Shown here in pieces: positions 21,228-33,500 of a DNA stretch of 64,000 nt (positions within the stretch are counted from its first letter, which is position 1; every line of letters starts with the position of its first letter). A program made the position numbers and the translations under genes. The DNA comes from Brachionus manjavacas. Taxonomy: Eukaryota; Rotifera; Eurotatoria; Ploima; Brachionidae. Below the pieces are notes generated by a model. It had not been told where the DNA came from and searched no databases. It saw only the letters and a program-made list of their open reading frames with translations. Location: the NCBI GenBank assembly GCA_019054805.1, contig JAHQIY010000006.1:1612001-1676000 (forward strand), in the 5' to 3' direction.

Positions 21228-21569
21228 TTCTGAAACAAAGTTTTATCAACCAAATTTATTTGTTACAAAAGTTCTGCAAGTCTGCTTGGCACTTTTAATA
21301 TTAGAGCTATTGTAAGGCCTTATTTTATGTAGAGCAATCTTTGTATCAGCTGATTTATTTTGCAGAACGGAATTTGAAGCTAAATGGAAAAAAAACTTTA
21401 ATTTTTTTATCCTAAAATTCTATTTTCTTTTTTGTTCCAAAAAATTTTGATCTGTAAACCATGCGCATTATTTTCAATCAAGAAGATCTTTTAACCTTTT
21501 AGATTGTTTCATCAGCCATATAATTTTTTTTTATTAAATTTTATTAAATATTTTATAGATTAATTGTTT

Positions 21570-22477
21570 TTATTTGCCAATAATTCCCAAATTTATCAAA
21601 TCTTGTAAATTTCCAAGCAAAGAAGTCACTAAAAAATTTAATAAATATTAGATTACTTTAAATAAAAATCAGAAACAAAAGCTTACAAATACATTGGCCA
21701 TTGAACATGGTGTAATCCTCACAACATATAACATGCTCTTCAGGACATCCTACTGAAACAACAGGAACATTATAAGTCTCTGTTTTATATTGAATCGCCA
21801 TACTTAACCTCAAAAGTCAAGATAGAATTTTTATATTTGTCAAAACATTACTAAGTAACAGTTTCGTAAATTGGTTTGCTTATACAAGTAGGAAAAGTTG
21901 GCAAAATGAGTTGTCCAGGAGTTGTAGTGGGTGGTTTAATGGCTTAAAAAAGCAATAAATTAAACATTTTAGTCAATTTATCATATTTACTAGAGCTTGA
22001 ATTTCCACATTGTTCATACCTTCAGATTTTTTTAGAAAAATTAAAAATAACTTAAAAAAATATTTTAACAGAAAGACTCACCCGATTATATGTTGAGTTG
22101 ATGCAATGGTGTTAAAAGAAACAACTCTGGTTCTTGTCTCATATGTTTCATTGCGATTTGGGACAGCACAGCAAAAATGAGAGGCATCCCTCTTCCTTTA
22201 ATAAATTTTACTTAAATTTAATTTTTCAAAAAATTTAAAAGATTACTCTTTTTTAAGAGTCACGGCAATGTCCATCAAATTTTTATCCAAATTTTCCAGG
22301 TCAGCGTTTTTAAGATAATTAAACAAATCTTCAATTTGATGATTCTAATAAAAGCATTAAGTTCTTAGTAATTTGATCAGCTAAGAAATTGTTTACCTTT
22401 GCCGGACTTGGCATCAGCCATACAGGCATCGATAGTGCAATCAATAAAATAGCGTTTATGGCTAGATTTCTGAACAT
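21570..22477 (-). CDS. Secreted cysteine-rich precursor, seven small exons
   Basis: Exons by consensus splice sites and phase: 22477-22397, 22344-22247, 22195-22082, 22019-21991, 21942-21852, 21802-21687, 21628-21570. All six introns begin GT and end AG, and phases are consistent, giving 195 residues. Residues 1-24 form a signal peptide (MFRNLAINAILLIALSMPVW). A short acidic/leucine-rich propeptide ends in a dibasic KR (about 61-62). The mature part starts DASHFCCAVPNRNETY, with a later YEQCGNSSS, a Thr/Pro-rich linker and GCPEEHVICCEDYTMFNGQC. The last block (C...CC.dY...G.C) is reminiscent of EMI-type or small extracellular modules, but I do not identify a named family. N-glycosylation sequons NET and NSS are present. 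A minus-strand AATAAA follows 24-35 nt after the stop. Expression is untested. Confidence 0.75.
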
Positions 22478-23189
22478 TTTGATCAAATCAAATAATAATA
22501 CGTAAAAATGGTGTTATTTTTATAAATAAAAATTAAACATTTGGCAATTGATGTTTAAATTCACTTGAAAATTAAACTTTAGATTAAAAATATGCATGAA
22601 TATTCAAGATAAATCATAAGTTATTATAAAAGTTTTCAAATCAGTTTATGTATTTACAAATTAATCAATTAAAAATGAATTTTTCTCTAAATATTTGACA
22701 ATATTTTTTTTATTCATTTTTTTCAACTTAATTAAAACTGTTTTAATAAAACTTTTACATTTTTCTTCATTTTATAAAAGGTTTTATGTAAGTATTTATT
22801 ATTAGATAAAAATTTACATTGATTATTTTTTCTATTTGGTTTTGAAATACTAATAAAAAAGCTTTTTAACGATATATCACAGATTGTCAAGAGAAGATCA
22901 ATTGAATTTTGATTTATTTCTAATCTTATTTTTTACTGGCATTTATTTTTTCAAATTATTTTATTAAATTTTTTAAACACAGAAAATCGTTCAATCTGAT
23001 AAAAGGCTGGAGTACTAATATCCATTTCAAACACCCTGAAAGATTTCTCAAACTTTTTTATTAATAAATAACAAAAGAAGATGGGAAGGACATAGTTTTT
23101 TTCATATTATTAATTTTAAATCAATTATTTAAAAAAGAATAACTAATTGATTGAACATGGGATTTAATAAAAAATAATTATTCGTTAGT
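22478..23189. other. AT-rich upstream flank, nothing further seen
   Basis: No open frame above noise and no recognisable repeat. It presumably contains the promoter of the secreted-protein gene, but no element can be named. Confidence 0.4.
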
Positions 23190-23945
23190 TTTAAATTTAA
23201 AAAAAAATGAACTTAATTTTTAATTTGAAATGTGGAAAAATGCAAGGTGATGCATTTGAGTATATCCGGTAAAAATATGATTAAATTGGGATTAATTTGG
23301 TTGTTTTTGAAAACGGTCATTATCTTGAATTTACAGATTCTGAAAAAAATCTTTAAACAACTATTCCACGCAATTTGAAGTTCCAAGCGCATATTAGAAT
23401 GCAAGCAACTAAGGCCAACACACAAGTTCTGAACCATTGATACACTAAGCCTTTTGTTTTGCACATTTACTAGACCTCATCTAGAATTAGCTGCAATAAT
23501 CTGGTCTTCTCATACAGTATAGGATATTAAAGTTCTTGAGAAAATACAGACAAGGGCTACAAAGTTTGAACCAAGAATCCGTAACTGGGAATATAGTAGA
23601 CTAACAGTTCTAGGGTTGAGAACACTTAGCGAAAGAAAAGAAAGAGGCGACTTAATCCAATTAAGTTCCAAAGGGGTATTATGAAGTTAACCAGACAAAA
23701 CTTCCTATAAAATATAATTCTCTATCTTCATCAGGGAGGACACAAGAGGACACATAAGAAGACTATCCGGGCTATCAATTATGGCTGACCATTAAAAATG
23801 CAGTCAGAGGGAACACTTTTTGACCAACAGAGTAGTGAATGTTTGAAACAAGCTTCCTGAGGAAATGATCAATCCTAGTTCAGTGAATCAATTCAAAAAT
23901 GAGTAAGATCCGTTCAAAAGTGATTGCTAATTATTATTATTATTG
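23190..23945 (+). pseudogene. CR1-like LINE C-terminal fragment with (ATT)n tail
   Basis: Scattered plus-strand blocks match the C-terminal domain of CR1-type LINEs (KCGKMQGDAFEYI, FTRPHLEL-like, SERKERGDLIQ-like, FDQQSSEC). Stops occur every few codons. It ends in ATTATTATTATTATTG at about 23930-23945. An old, dead copy. Confidence 0.6.
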
Positions 23946-26013
23946 TTATAAACCTGGAAGTTTAGAAACTTATTTTCTGGATTTATTAGGATCTAGTGGT
24001 TCGCGGTTATAGCACAAAATTTTAAAGAAAAATAATTAAATAATAATAATTTTATTAATAAATGGCCAATTCTAGTCTGAACAAATAATATAGAAAAAAA
24101 AATTTTTTCTTCAAATCGCACATGTCTAATATTTTATACAGTGTTAAATTTTTAAAGACTTGCTAAACGCATGAAATCATAGTATTGAACTGTGAAACTA
24201 TAGACATTTAAATTGGCTAGATTCGGTGTCGTAGTTATTGAGAGAACTACAATATGTTTTTAAAATTATTAATCGATGAAATAAAGCTTTTTTGGTGAGT
24301 ACTAAAAATGCGATTTACACTTAAAAAGATAGCTTTTTATTTAAAATGATGAAAAACGCTTAAAATAAATTTATTAAATTGCTAAAATCTCATATTTAAA
24401 TTTTTTAAACAAAAATTTATTTATAAATATTTAGTTAAGAATTTGAATAAAATGTTCCTTTTTTTCACTTAAAATCAATTTTTTGTTTTAAAACAATGTA
24501 ACTGAGTAATTTTCGACTGATTTAGTTTTATGCGTTGTTTTTTTAGCTTCACTTTTTTTTAAATCGTCACCCAAATTTTTTAGAATTTAAAAAAATTTTT
24601 TATAAAAGCTAAATTCAAAAAACTTTAGCGGATAAACCATAATTCTTTAAATGATTTTCAGAAAAAAATATTGCAGAAAGCTGAAATTTTGCCATTTTAG
24701 GACTGAGAATGTCTAATTATAGTAAAGAAACTTTATTAATCTTTTGAACGATTGGAACTTAAAACAATAGATTCCTCACTAAAATAATATTTAAATACAA
24801 GGTTTAATTTTTTTCTAAAATTGTTTAATTTAAATATCTTAAAAATATGTGGCTGGTGTGTGGCTATCCTAGACACTTGGAGTGTAGACGGTGCTGCTGT
24901 CCAGGTGATCTCTGAGGAAGAATTAGCTCGTTACATGTCTGTTTAAACTTAAAAAAAGAGTCTAAGAAGGGTTAGTGATGTTTGTTAGGCTTTGTTTAGT
25001 GAATAGCAATTTTGGTATGCAAAAAAATAGGCAACTAATATTTTTAATTAATTTAAACCCACATCTTAATATTTATTAATTTTACGCTCAAAAAACAACT
25101 AAATAAAATAAGCTTGTAAAATTTTTTTTAAGAAGGACAAAAATCAATAAAATCAGTATTCAATATTTTTCAGAGTTGAGTTAAGTCACAAGTTTAAGAC
25201 ATGATTTAAGCAGATATCGGGAATAAAACCAAAGAAAATAAAAAAGTGAAGTGATTTAGTTAACTAATAATTGTTATTTAATTTTTATAAAATTTTATTA
25301 ATTATCAGAATTTATAAATCAAGAAAAATAGAATGTAGTGATACTAAAAAGCACAATAGAAAGTTCAAAGAAATGAAAGCTAAATGTGACAAGAATAAAT
25401 AGCCGACAAGGACAAATAATTTAAGCTGGACTGGAAAAAAGAGTCATTTGAAATTTGAAATATTTTTTTAGGTGTTTTATATTTAATTTTTAAATAAAAT
25501 ATAAGAAACATTTATTTATAAAATTTTTCTTTACATCTTTTTCTGTTTGTAATATTAACTCTTATTTTGACCTAGAATTCAAACAGTATTTTTCTTTTCA
25601 GTACTTTTCTATGTGTTATGTGCCAGGAGCTACCACAGGTGACCTCCTAGTAGACCACTTCCATAAGCTAGTCTTGCTGTAGCTTATATATATATATTAT
25701 TATTATTATATAAGAAACATAAAAATTCTTTCTTTTAAATATTTCTCTTTGTCAATTTAAAAACTTAATAAAAAAATTTGCGAATTAATAAATCCTAATT
25801 GACAATTTGAAGATTGTGTAATTTAATTTTTGAATTTTTTAAACTTGATTTGAGATTATTTTATTTTATTTCAAATTCATAATCTTTCACGGAAATGGAA
25901 GGAGGTACAAGACAATCTCAAACTGCCTGGGGTCTCAACTTAATTTTATTAATTTTTATTTAATAGTTTAAAGCCAAAAGGTAATAATTTTTTTTATTAA
26001 GATAAACTTTAAA
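23946..26013. other. AT-rich region with short GC-richer islands
   Basis: Mostly featureless. Three short patches stand out: 24850-24945 (plus strand open as LDTWSVDGAAVQVISEEELA then stop), 25605-25680 (VPGATTGDLLVDHFHKLVLL then stop, followed by TATATATA and TTATTATTATTA to 25712), and 25890-25940. The second looks like the 3' end of a LINE because of the microsatellite tail. The first may be another piece of the same unknown element. Confidence 0.35.
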
Positions 26014-26107
26014 AAAAATCTACCTTTAAAAGAATTAAAAATATTATTCAGAGCAAAATTCACATCAGTTGTTTGAATAATTGTATCCAGAAGCATTGTT
26101 GGCTAAA
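26014..26107 (-). CDS. Candidate short exon of an unknown gene
   Basis: The minus strand has an acceptor-like TTTTTACATCTTTAG before 26107. A coding-looking stretch follows (TMLLDTIIQTTDVNFALNNI), then AAAG followed by GTAGAT as donor at 26013. Length and composition fit the tiny exons of the neighbouring secreted-protein gene, but I could not find partner exons. Confidence 0.2.
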
Positions 26108-27482
26108 GATGTAAAAACTTTAAAGGTAATTAAATCACTATTAAAATATTTGGTAATATAAAAAAGCGGATGTGTCAAACTTTACAACATAGTAATAAAA
26201 ATAAACTTTAATTGGTTTAGTCATGCTAATTTGAATTTTTCAAATGGTGTAACGAACAATGCCCAACGAATCTAGATTACATAAGCACATTTGGCATGGT
26301 CTCAAATGAGATAATATAAACAAGATTTGGTGATATATCGGCCAGGTAAATCGATCGTTTTAGCACAGTGTGCAACTAATTAGATCTAATTGTTTGGTTT
26401 AGGCCTCGGAGGCATTCTGTTTTAGCTGTAAAAAAATACAAAACTATTTTTTTTATTTATTCTCATGTTTTACACGTTTTCTACGTGTTTGCTTAGATAA
26501 GAAATTTGATTTTAGATAGTCAATGAGAAAAGTTATTTCCTTCTCGAAAACACTCACCAGAGAATTAAAATCTTAATAAGCTTTCTCAGCAAGGAACAAA
26601 TGGCTAATCATGCAGCTATAAAGCGATAATAAAGCGTGAAGTTAACTCTATTAGATTATTTCAAGTTAAACTTGGGAAATTTGATATTTTCATCTAATTT
26701 TCATTAATTTTTTTTTTTCAAAATACAAAAAAAAAATTTATTTAGTTCAAGATATAAAATTAAATTAAAAATATAATTTAACTAATGCTCCAATTTATGT
26801 TTAGAATGAATTTTTACTTTAAAACTTTTTTTACAAGTTCCGAAAATTGTAAAAGACTTTAGATCTTTAGTATTTAATTTTAAATTTGAAAAAAATTTTC
26901 AAAGATTATATTTTCACCCCATTAAAATGAATATGATAAAATGAACTGTCAAACAAAAATGTAAGACATTGATAAAATGGTAAAATTTTTTACCAAAAAT
27001 TCTATAAAATTTTGTTTATTCCATAGGGTTTATTTGTTTTTATTTTTTTAATTTCAAGTTTTTAAAAAATTTTAAAAGTAAAAATTGAATAAAATTGGCT
27101 CATCATTTAATCTATGGTTTAAATTCTTAGACTTGATTAATTTTTTGACATATATGTTATATTTACGAAGATAAAAATAGGAAGAGTTACGGTGGCAGTC
27201 TCGAGAGCTAGACCAGTACCTTATATTAAGTTCGTTAAATATGAATTTCTCTTATATTCATTTTCCTTTATATTATCCAATTTAAAGTATTTAAAACGAA
27301 AGCATGTGATTTTAAGTAATCCCTATTAAATCAAGAAAACTTATTCATTATGGACACATAAACTGTCCTTTTATATTTTATTTTAATTTACAATTTATAT
27401 TTAAACTTTAATTAAATAAATGTAAATAAATTTTTGCATTTTTTCTTTCTTTTAATTTTTCATTTCTTTGATTTTTTTTTCA
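26108..27482. other. AT-rich intergenic DNA, nothing identifiable
   Basis: Some moderately GC-richer words (26390-26420, 27180-27220) but no frame longer than background and no terminal repeats. Confidence 0.35.
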
Positions 27483-27850
27483 TCACCCAAGATGTGTTTT
27501 TTTGAAATAAGCAAATAAATCTGTTAAATTTAAAAATCCTAAATACTTAGGGATATCTAAAAGTTTTGACGCTGGGGCTAAAGATAGTAAAAAAAAAATT
27601 TTTAAGTTTTTATTTTTCAAATATTCAAAATAATTCGCTTGATTCTCTATGCAAAGTTTCATTCGTTTAATCCACTTTTGAAAGGTATTTTGATACTCTT
27701 CTTTAGGAATAGAATTAAGGATCTCTGTAATTAGGGTCTTCAATTGTTCCTCAGTTTTTTGTTGCGGCAAGCATTTTTTTATTTCACCGTAAAACCAAAA
27801 ATAACATGGAGCTTAATCTGGCAAGTTAGGTTCAGTAAAGAATTTTCAAC
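27483..27850 (-). pseudogene. mariner-type transposase C-terminus
   Basis: Reading from about 27850: PNLPD, stop, APCYFWFYGEIKKCLPQQKT, then TEEQLKTLITEILNSIP and the final helices. PNLPD.APC.FW is the third acidic site of mariner transposases (YSPDLAPCDFWLF in typical members), here with an internal TAA. The 95-codon frame at 27483-27770 is its intact end. The rest of the transposase and the TIRs are not visible. Confidence 0.75.
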
Positions 27851-29270
27851 ATACACAGTCTGAAAAATCGACTAGAACGACAAAATTTTTGGATACTTCA
27901 AAGTAAAAGTTTATTTCTTATTTCATTTTAAATCTTTTGATTTAAGATATTAAAAAATTTTATTTTTAAATTGTTCAATTTAATTATCTAAAATTTTTAT
28001 TATTTTAATTATTCGAAAAATGACTATTAAAAAGAGAAAAGATTAATATTTTTCTATATCAAGCTTGAATAGTTTTCAAGAGGCTTTAAATGATGATCAG
28101 TTGAGTGTGTCGGTTTTGAGTGCGTCAAAATTCCAAGTGATAAGATAAGTGGTCTAAATGTGATCAATAAACAACAAAAAAATGAGAAATCGTTAAACGG
28201 TAATTTTATCCAAATAAAAAATTTGATTTATGTAAACATAAATAAACTTCTCATGTTAGCTAAGATATGTAATTTAAATAAATTTTTATATTACACAACA
28301 TTTGGATAATTAAAGCCAAGCGTGTCCGATTTTTTCACGAAAATCAGTCCGAAAAGTTCAACACTTTTTATCTCAAAAATCTCATTGAAATTGTGTATTT
28401 GTTTGTAATAGGATAGATTTAACATTTTGAGTCGTTCAACCAGGATCTATTAATAACTAGTAATTAGTCATAATTTATTTGCTTCCGCATAACGGTTTAT
28501 AAATAAATACTTTTAATTGAGTACTTTTTATTCTGATTCTAAAGGACATTTAGAAGAGTTAACAAGATTTTAATCTTGTGATTTTATCTCGCTTTATCAC
28601 AACTTTGATTTACAAATATTGATTAACAAATCGATTTAGAATACAAATGTTACTCTACCAATTTTTATTTATTAAAGCAAATCCGGAATTTAAGTAAATA
28701 TCTTTGGTTTAAAAAGAAAAAAAAATTCTCAAAATACTTGAAAAATTTTTTTTTGTTAAATTGATTAAAAAAAGGGAAAAAAAAAGGAAATTTTTCTATT
28801 TTTAATTTTTGGTTTTATCATTTAATTAAATCAAGTTGTAATAACATTCATTTTTGGTAATTTCAATATTTTATTTTTAAAATTACTGTAAACCTACAGT
28901 AATAATAAAAAATTCTATTATTTTTGTTAAATCAATTTAAATTTAGCTATTTCGTTAATAAAATTAGCAAAATAATTTTTATCTAACTTAATAAAGTCAA
29001 ACGCTTAAGATAATTAAATGGAAGATAAGCTTAATACAAGTTTATAAGCAAAAAAATTAAAAAATTGTAATAGCATGGTTTGGATGGAGCTAATTTCATT
29101 TAGAAATGAACTTGAATTTCGTCTCATTTCTAAAAGTAATAGGCAAAGGTTTAAGGAATTGTCACTATTTTAGGGATAAAAAAGATTAACCTTATGGTTT
29201 AATCGACTTGTCTTTTATTAACAATATTTTGATTTTAATTTTCCAAAGTTAACAAGACTGAATCATTTAA
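27851..29270. other. AT-rich intergenic DNA, nothing identifiable
   Basis: Long A and T runs and no credible open frame or repeat structure found by eye. Confidence 0.35.
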
Positions 29271-29564
29271 AATTTTTTAATTATTCTGTTCCATTCAATT
29301 TATTACTTAATTTCGGCCTCTGAAAATATTTCTAAAAATGTACAGATACAACAATTTATGAAAACCACTGCAGAGTTATTGCAGAAACTAATTTTTGGTG
29401 ATTCATTTATTGAATCAGCTGCTACAATTTACAGAATAAATATTAAGCATTTAAAAAAGAAATTTTCAAGGTTTGAAAAATTTGATGATTTAAATAATTT
29501 TTTTTCTAAATCTCCCAAAAAGAGTGAGTTCTATTTTAATTTAAAAAAAAGAGGAAATTTTTGA
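29271..29564 (+). CDS. Possible psq-like helix-turn-helix fragment
   Basis: Open for 98 codons (ATG at 29358 gives 68). The segment GDSFIESAATIYRINIKHLK followed by KKF resembles the pipsqueak-type HTH of pogo/Tigger transposases and related regulators (AA..Y.I....L..KF). No further domain follows before the stop. It may be an exon or a transposase relic; the similarity is weak. Confidence 0.25.
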   Translation, partial: NFLIILFHSIYYLISASENISKNVQIQQFMKTTAELLQKLIFGDSFIESAATIYRINIKHLKKKFSRFEKFDDLNNFFSKSPKKSEFYFNLKKRGNF

Positions 29565-30568
29565 CACTTTTTGGTAAAATTCAGACTAAAGCCATGAAGA
29601 CAATCTAAAAAGAAGTGCAAAATTATTTAACTAAAAGAAGGCAAAAAGAAAAATATTTTTTTACTAAAAATTTTCTGGAAAATAACAAAAGTCTGCTAAA
29701 AGTTTAATTTTTTCTAATATTTATTTAACAAAGAGTGATTTTTTTTAATTTGTTTGTATTCAAAAAAAATGTTATGAACGGCACGAACTGGTTTTCTTGA
29801 GCCAAATCGTTTTAATTCTATATTTTTGTTTCTCTTTAATTTTTAAAGACGAAATTAAAATTTCAAATAAATAATTTAATTTTTGCATTCTGTTTTTTCT
29901 AAATAGATAATTTTTAATTGTGAATTTAATTTTTTTGGGTGTCTTCTTTTGTTAAGTTTTGCTAGAGATTGAACTTGTACAACTTTTGAAAATTAAAAAT
30001 TCTAAACTAAATTTTATTCGAAGCATTACACTAATTTTAATACTCAAGTAAAATTCGGATTTAACTCATCTTAATTTCTATAATATTTTTTTAAATGAAT
30101 ATACATACTAGTACTCTACCCAACTACTTTTAAACAAGACTTTAAATTGGATGCAATGTGTTACAAAATTAATTTTCTAAAATTCGAAAACCTTGTTTTG
30201 GTCGAGTGTCTAGTTTTAATTTTCTCTAGGTTTCTATTGATATTTAGAAAAAAAATTGATAAACATGATTTTATTAGATTTGTTAAAAATATTGGAAAAA
30301 ATTTTTTTATCAATTCAAGTTGAGAAATGTCCAAGCTTGCCGCTAGTGATTGATTTTAAGGCTCCCATTTTGAGCAGGTAATAATGTTTGTTTCTCATTT
30401 TGAAGTCAAGTGTTTTGATATTTGCTTTTTCGTGCAAAAAATAGAAATTTAAAAACAACATCGAATTGGCCTATATTTTAATTTATTATTTATGCATGGA
30501 TATTAAAATTTTTGGTGAGCACATTTTCTAAAATTTCGGAATTTTAACTTTTTTTTAGATTGAAAAAA
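29565..30568. other. AT-rich 5' flank of cyclin E
   Basis: No coding signal. It ends in TTTTAACTTTTTTTTAG at 30557, a strong 3' splice site 11 nt before the cyclin ATG. This implies either an upstream untranslated exon or a trans-splice acceptor. Confidence 0.45.
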
Positions 30569-33500
30569 ATGAGAACCTCAAAACGAAAAAGATGCTTATC
30601 GGTCGAAAAAACGACAGGTTTGAGCTATGGTTGCTCGGACGATTATCAAAACTACGGTTTTAAGTCGTCGCTGGACTCATCAGTGTCGAAAAAGAGCAAA
30701 AAAGATACCCACAAACTAAGCGATATATCCAACTTAGAGGTAATTAGACTTGCCAACAAATTTTTTAATTAAAACCAGTTGTTCCTCTATGATAACGAGT
30801 TTCAGTCAAGATAAAATTCAAGTATAAAAAAGTGCTGATTATTCACTTAAAATCACATTCGAAAACCAAATTTTATTGCACAATCTACATTGGACCTTAG
30901 CTTTGCAGAACAGGTCTCTTGTACATTTGTGCAGGTAAAATTTTGACTGAAGCTCGTCCATCAACCATTTTTTTCAATTATATCACACCATTTATTTATG
31001 TCACATTCTATGTGATATAAGCGAGATTTTTTTTTAAATTGTCTCAACAATATTTTCATTAGAAATTTTTTTTCATATTTTCGATTAAATTTTTCTATTT
31101 TTTTTAAAGTATTTATCTATAGATCCCCGCTCGCTAGCTTGGTAATTCCAAAGGGAAAAAAGATCTAGGAATTTTTTCTTTTATTAATTGTATTTACAAA
31201 ATTCAAAGTTTCCCTAAAATTTTGTGTAAAAATTTGCCTTACTAAAAATTTCAATGAAACACGGTTAACTCGTCTTAAAGAACTTGAATTAAGCGTAAAA
31301 CTCCTTTTTATTCCATACTCTTTATTTGTCATAATATTTGCCAACTTTGTCAAGATCTAGCTCCTTCAGCTAAGTGAATAAAATTGAACACTTTTATTTT
31401 TTTTGGTAATTAGTTTTATAAACGGTAAATTTAATCAATTTTTCATCAAATAATTCCGTTTTAGAGTGGAATAATTGTAAATTATTGCTAAAGCAATTCG
31501 AAATATCCAAGTTTGTGGTTCCTTGTACCCATTTTATGTTCATAATTTATTATTAGTTCCATATTTGCAGAAAATAACTGATAATAAATCATTGCATGAT
31601 TCTATCATACACTTTTTTGATTCCGGGCTGCACTTTTTTAGCTTTAAAAAATTATTTTTTCACAAAAAAAAAAACTAAATATTTTGGCAAATTGAAGTTT
31701 ATTTACAAAAAATCTTCATAAAGATTTTTCTCTAAACATTTTATTGAAATTTTTTTGACCAAAGTTAATTGTCAAACGGAAAATTATTAAAAAATTTCAA
31801 TATAGTATTTTTTTTTTATTAAAAATCTATTTAGGAAATATTAAAGAATTTTCAAACTTTTTGAGATTATTATTTATTAATTTAAAGCCTCATAGAAAGG
31901 AAGAATACAAAAAAAAAAAAAAATATCATTATCTAATAAAGTTAAATTAAAGCCATACATAAAAATGTAAAGAAAAATCTTCATCAAAAGGGTAGTTAAA
32001 ATTAAATGAAAATTAAATGAGTATAAATTTAATTAAATTTTTATTTTGATTTGTGAGGCATAAAACTTAACCGAATCGACTAAATAAAGGTTATTTTCCA
32101 TTAATATGTGTTAAATCAACAATATTAAATTCTTGCAGTGTTGATTTGATCACAGTAATTTACCAATTTTTACGTAAATTTAGCAATAAAAAATAGAAAA
32201 ATCTCATAAAAAGCCGATAAAGATTTTATCTTTATTTTAAAAATAAAGATTTTTTCCTTTTTTTTTCTTAAAAAAGTTATTTAACAATATTTTATTGAAT
32301 TTTACGTTAAAGTAAAATAGAATAGAATTTTATTTATTTATTTATTATTTATTTATTTAAGCTTGAGTTTAAGTGCCATGGACAAATTAAAGTATTTATA
32401 TAAAAATAATGAAAAGAAAAAAGAAAAGAGTACAATACTTACTCTTAAATGTATATTTTACAATTGAATAATTTTTAAGTAAAGAAATTTAACTCGATAC
32501 AATACGGAAAGAGTTAGTAGAAGAATATATAAGAAAAACACAATTATTTATAAAAATCTAGCTTTAAAAGATTATTTTATAAATCATATTTAATTTGATC
32601 TTGACCACAATAAATTTAATTGAATCAACTAGACCACGATTTTCTTCGATAAATAAATGATCGATTATTGCTAAAGAAGTCTTCAAACTATAGTCCATTA
32701 CATCAATATGAGTTTTCTTCTCCACATTATTTAGTTGTTTTTATTGATCAACCTAAAAGAAAAAAAATTTGAAAATAAAAAATAAAATAAGTAGAATTTT
32801 ATTAGAATAAACATAGATGTAAAGGTTTAACAAAAAAACTCAATTTTTTTGCTGTTTTAAAAAAGCGAAAAAATGCAAAAGTTAAAAAACATCAATGTTA
32901 CATTAGAGATTTGAGCAACCATTTCAAAAAATTGTTTATAATAATTACCACTGGATTTTTTTACAATGATTTAATTTTATTTTCAGGTGAGTGATATTAT
33001 TTTGAAATTTTTTTGAAGTCAATCACTTATTAAATTCTGCAATTCTGCTTTTTGTAAAGGTAAGTCGGGCAGGAACAACAAAAAGATTAATTCCTCGATC
33101 AAAAAGCGACCAACTCGCCTAATTTTTTTTAATAAATAGCTTAATATCGGCAATGTGAAAAATTAGTACAAAAATTACAGCCCAAAAAGTAAAAACGCTA
33201 TAATTTTTTTTCTAATTGTGCAAAAATGGTTCTGTAAACAGTACAATATTGTACAAATTTTTTAGAAACGAATACCAAGCTCTGCGAAAACTCTGCATTT
33301 TTCTGTAAAATGCACACCATCAAAAAATATATGATTAATATCTGCAATAAATTGCAGAGTTTTCGCAGAGCTTGGTATTCGTTTCTAAAAAATTTTTACA
33401 ATATTGTACTGTTTACAGAACCATTTTTGCACAATTAGAAAAAAAATTATAGCGTTTTTACTTTTTGTACTGTAATTTTTGTACCAATATTTCACATTGC

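Noticed and set aside
31165..31353. 62-codon minus-strand frame with an upstream CTGAAGGAGC-like word
   Set aside because: No motif; the word resembles the LINE 3' end, but the flanking sequence does not match a LINE.
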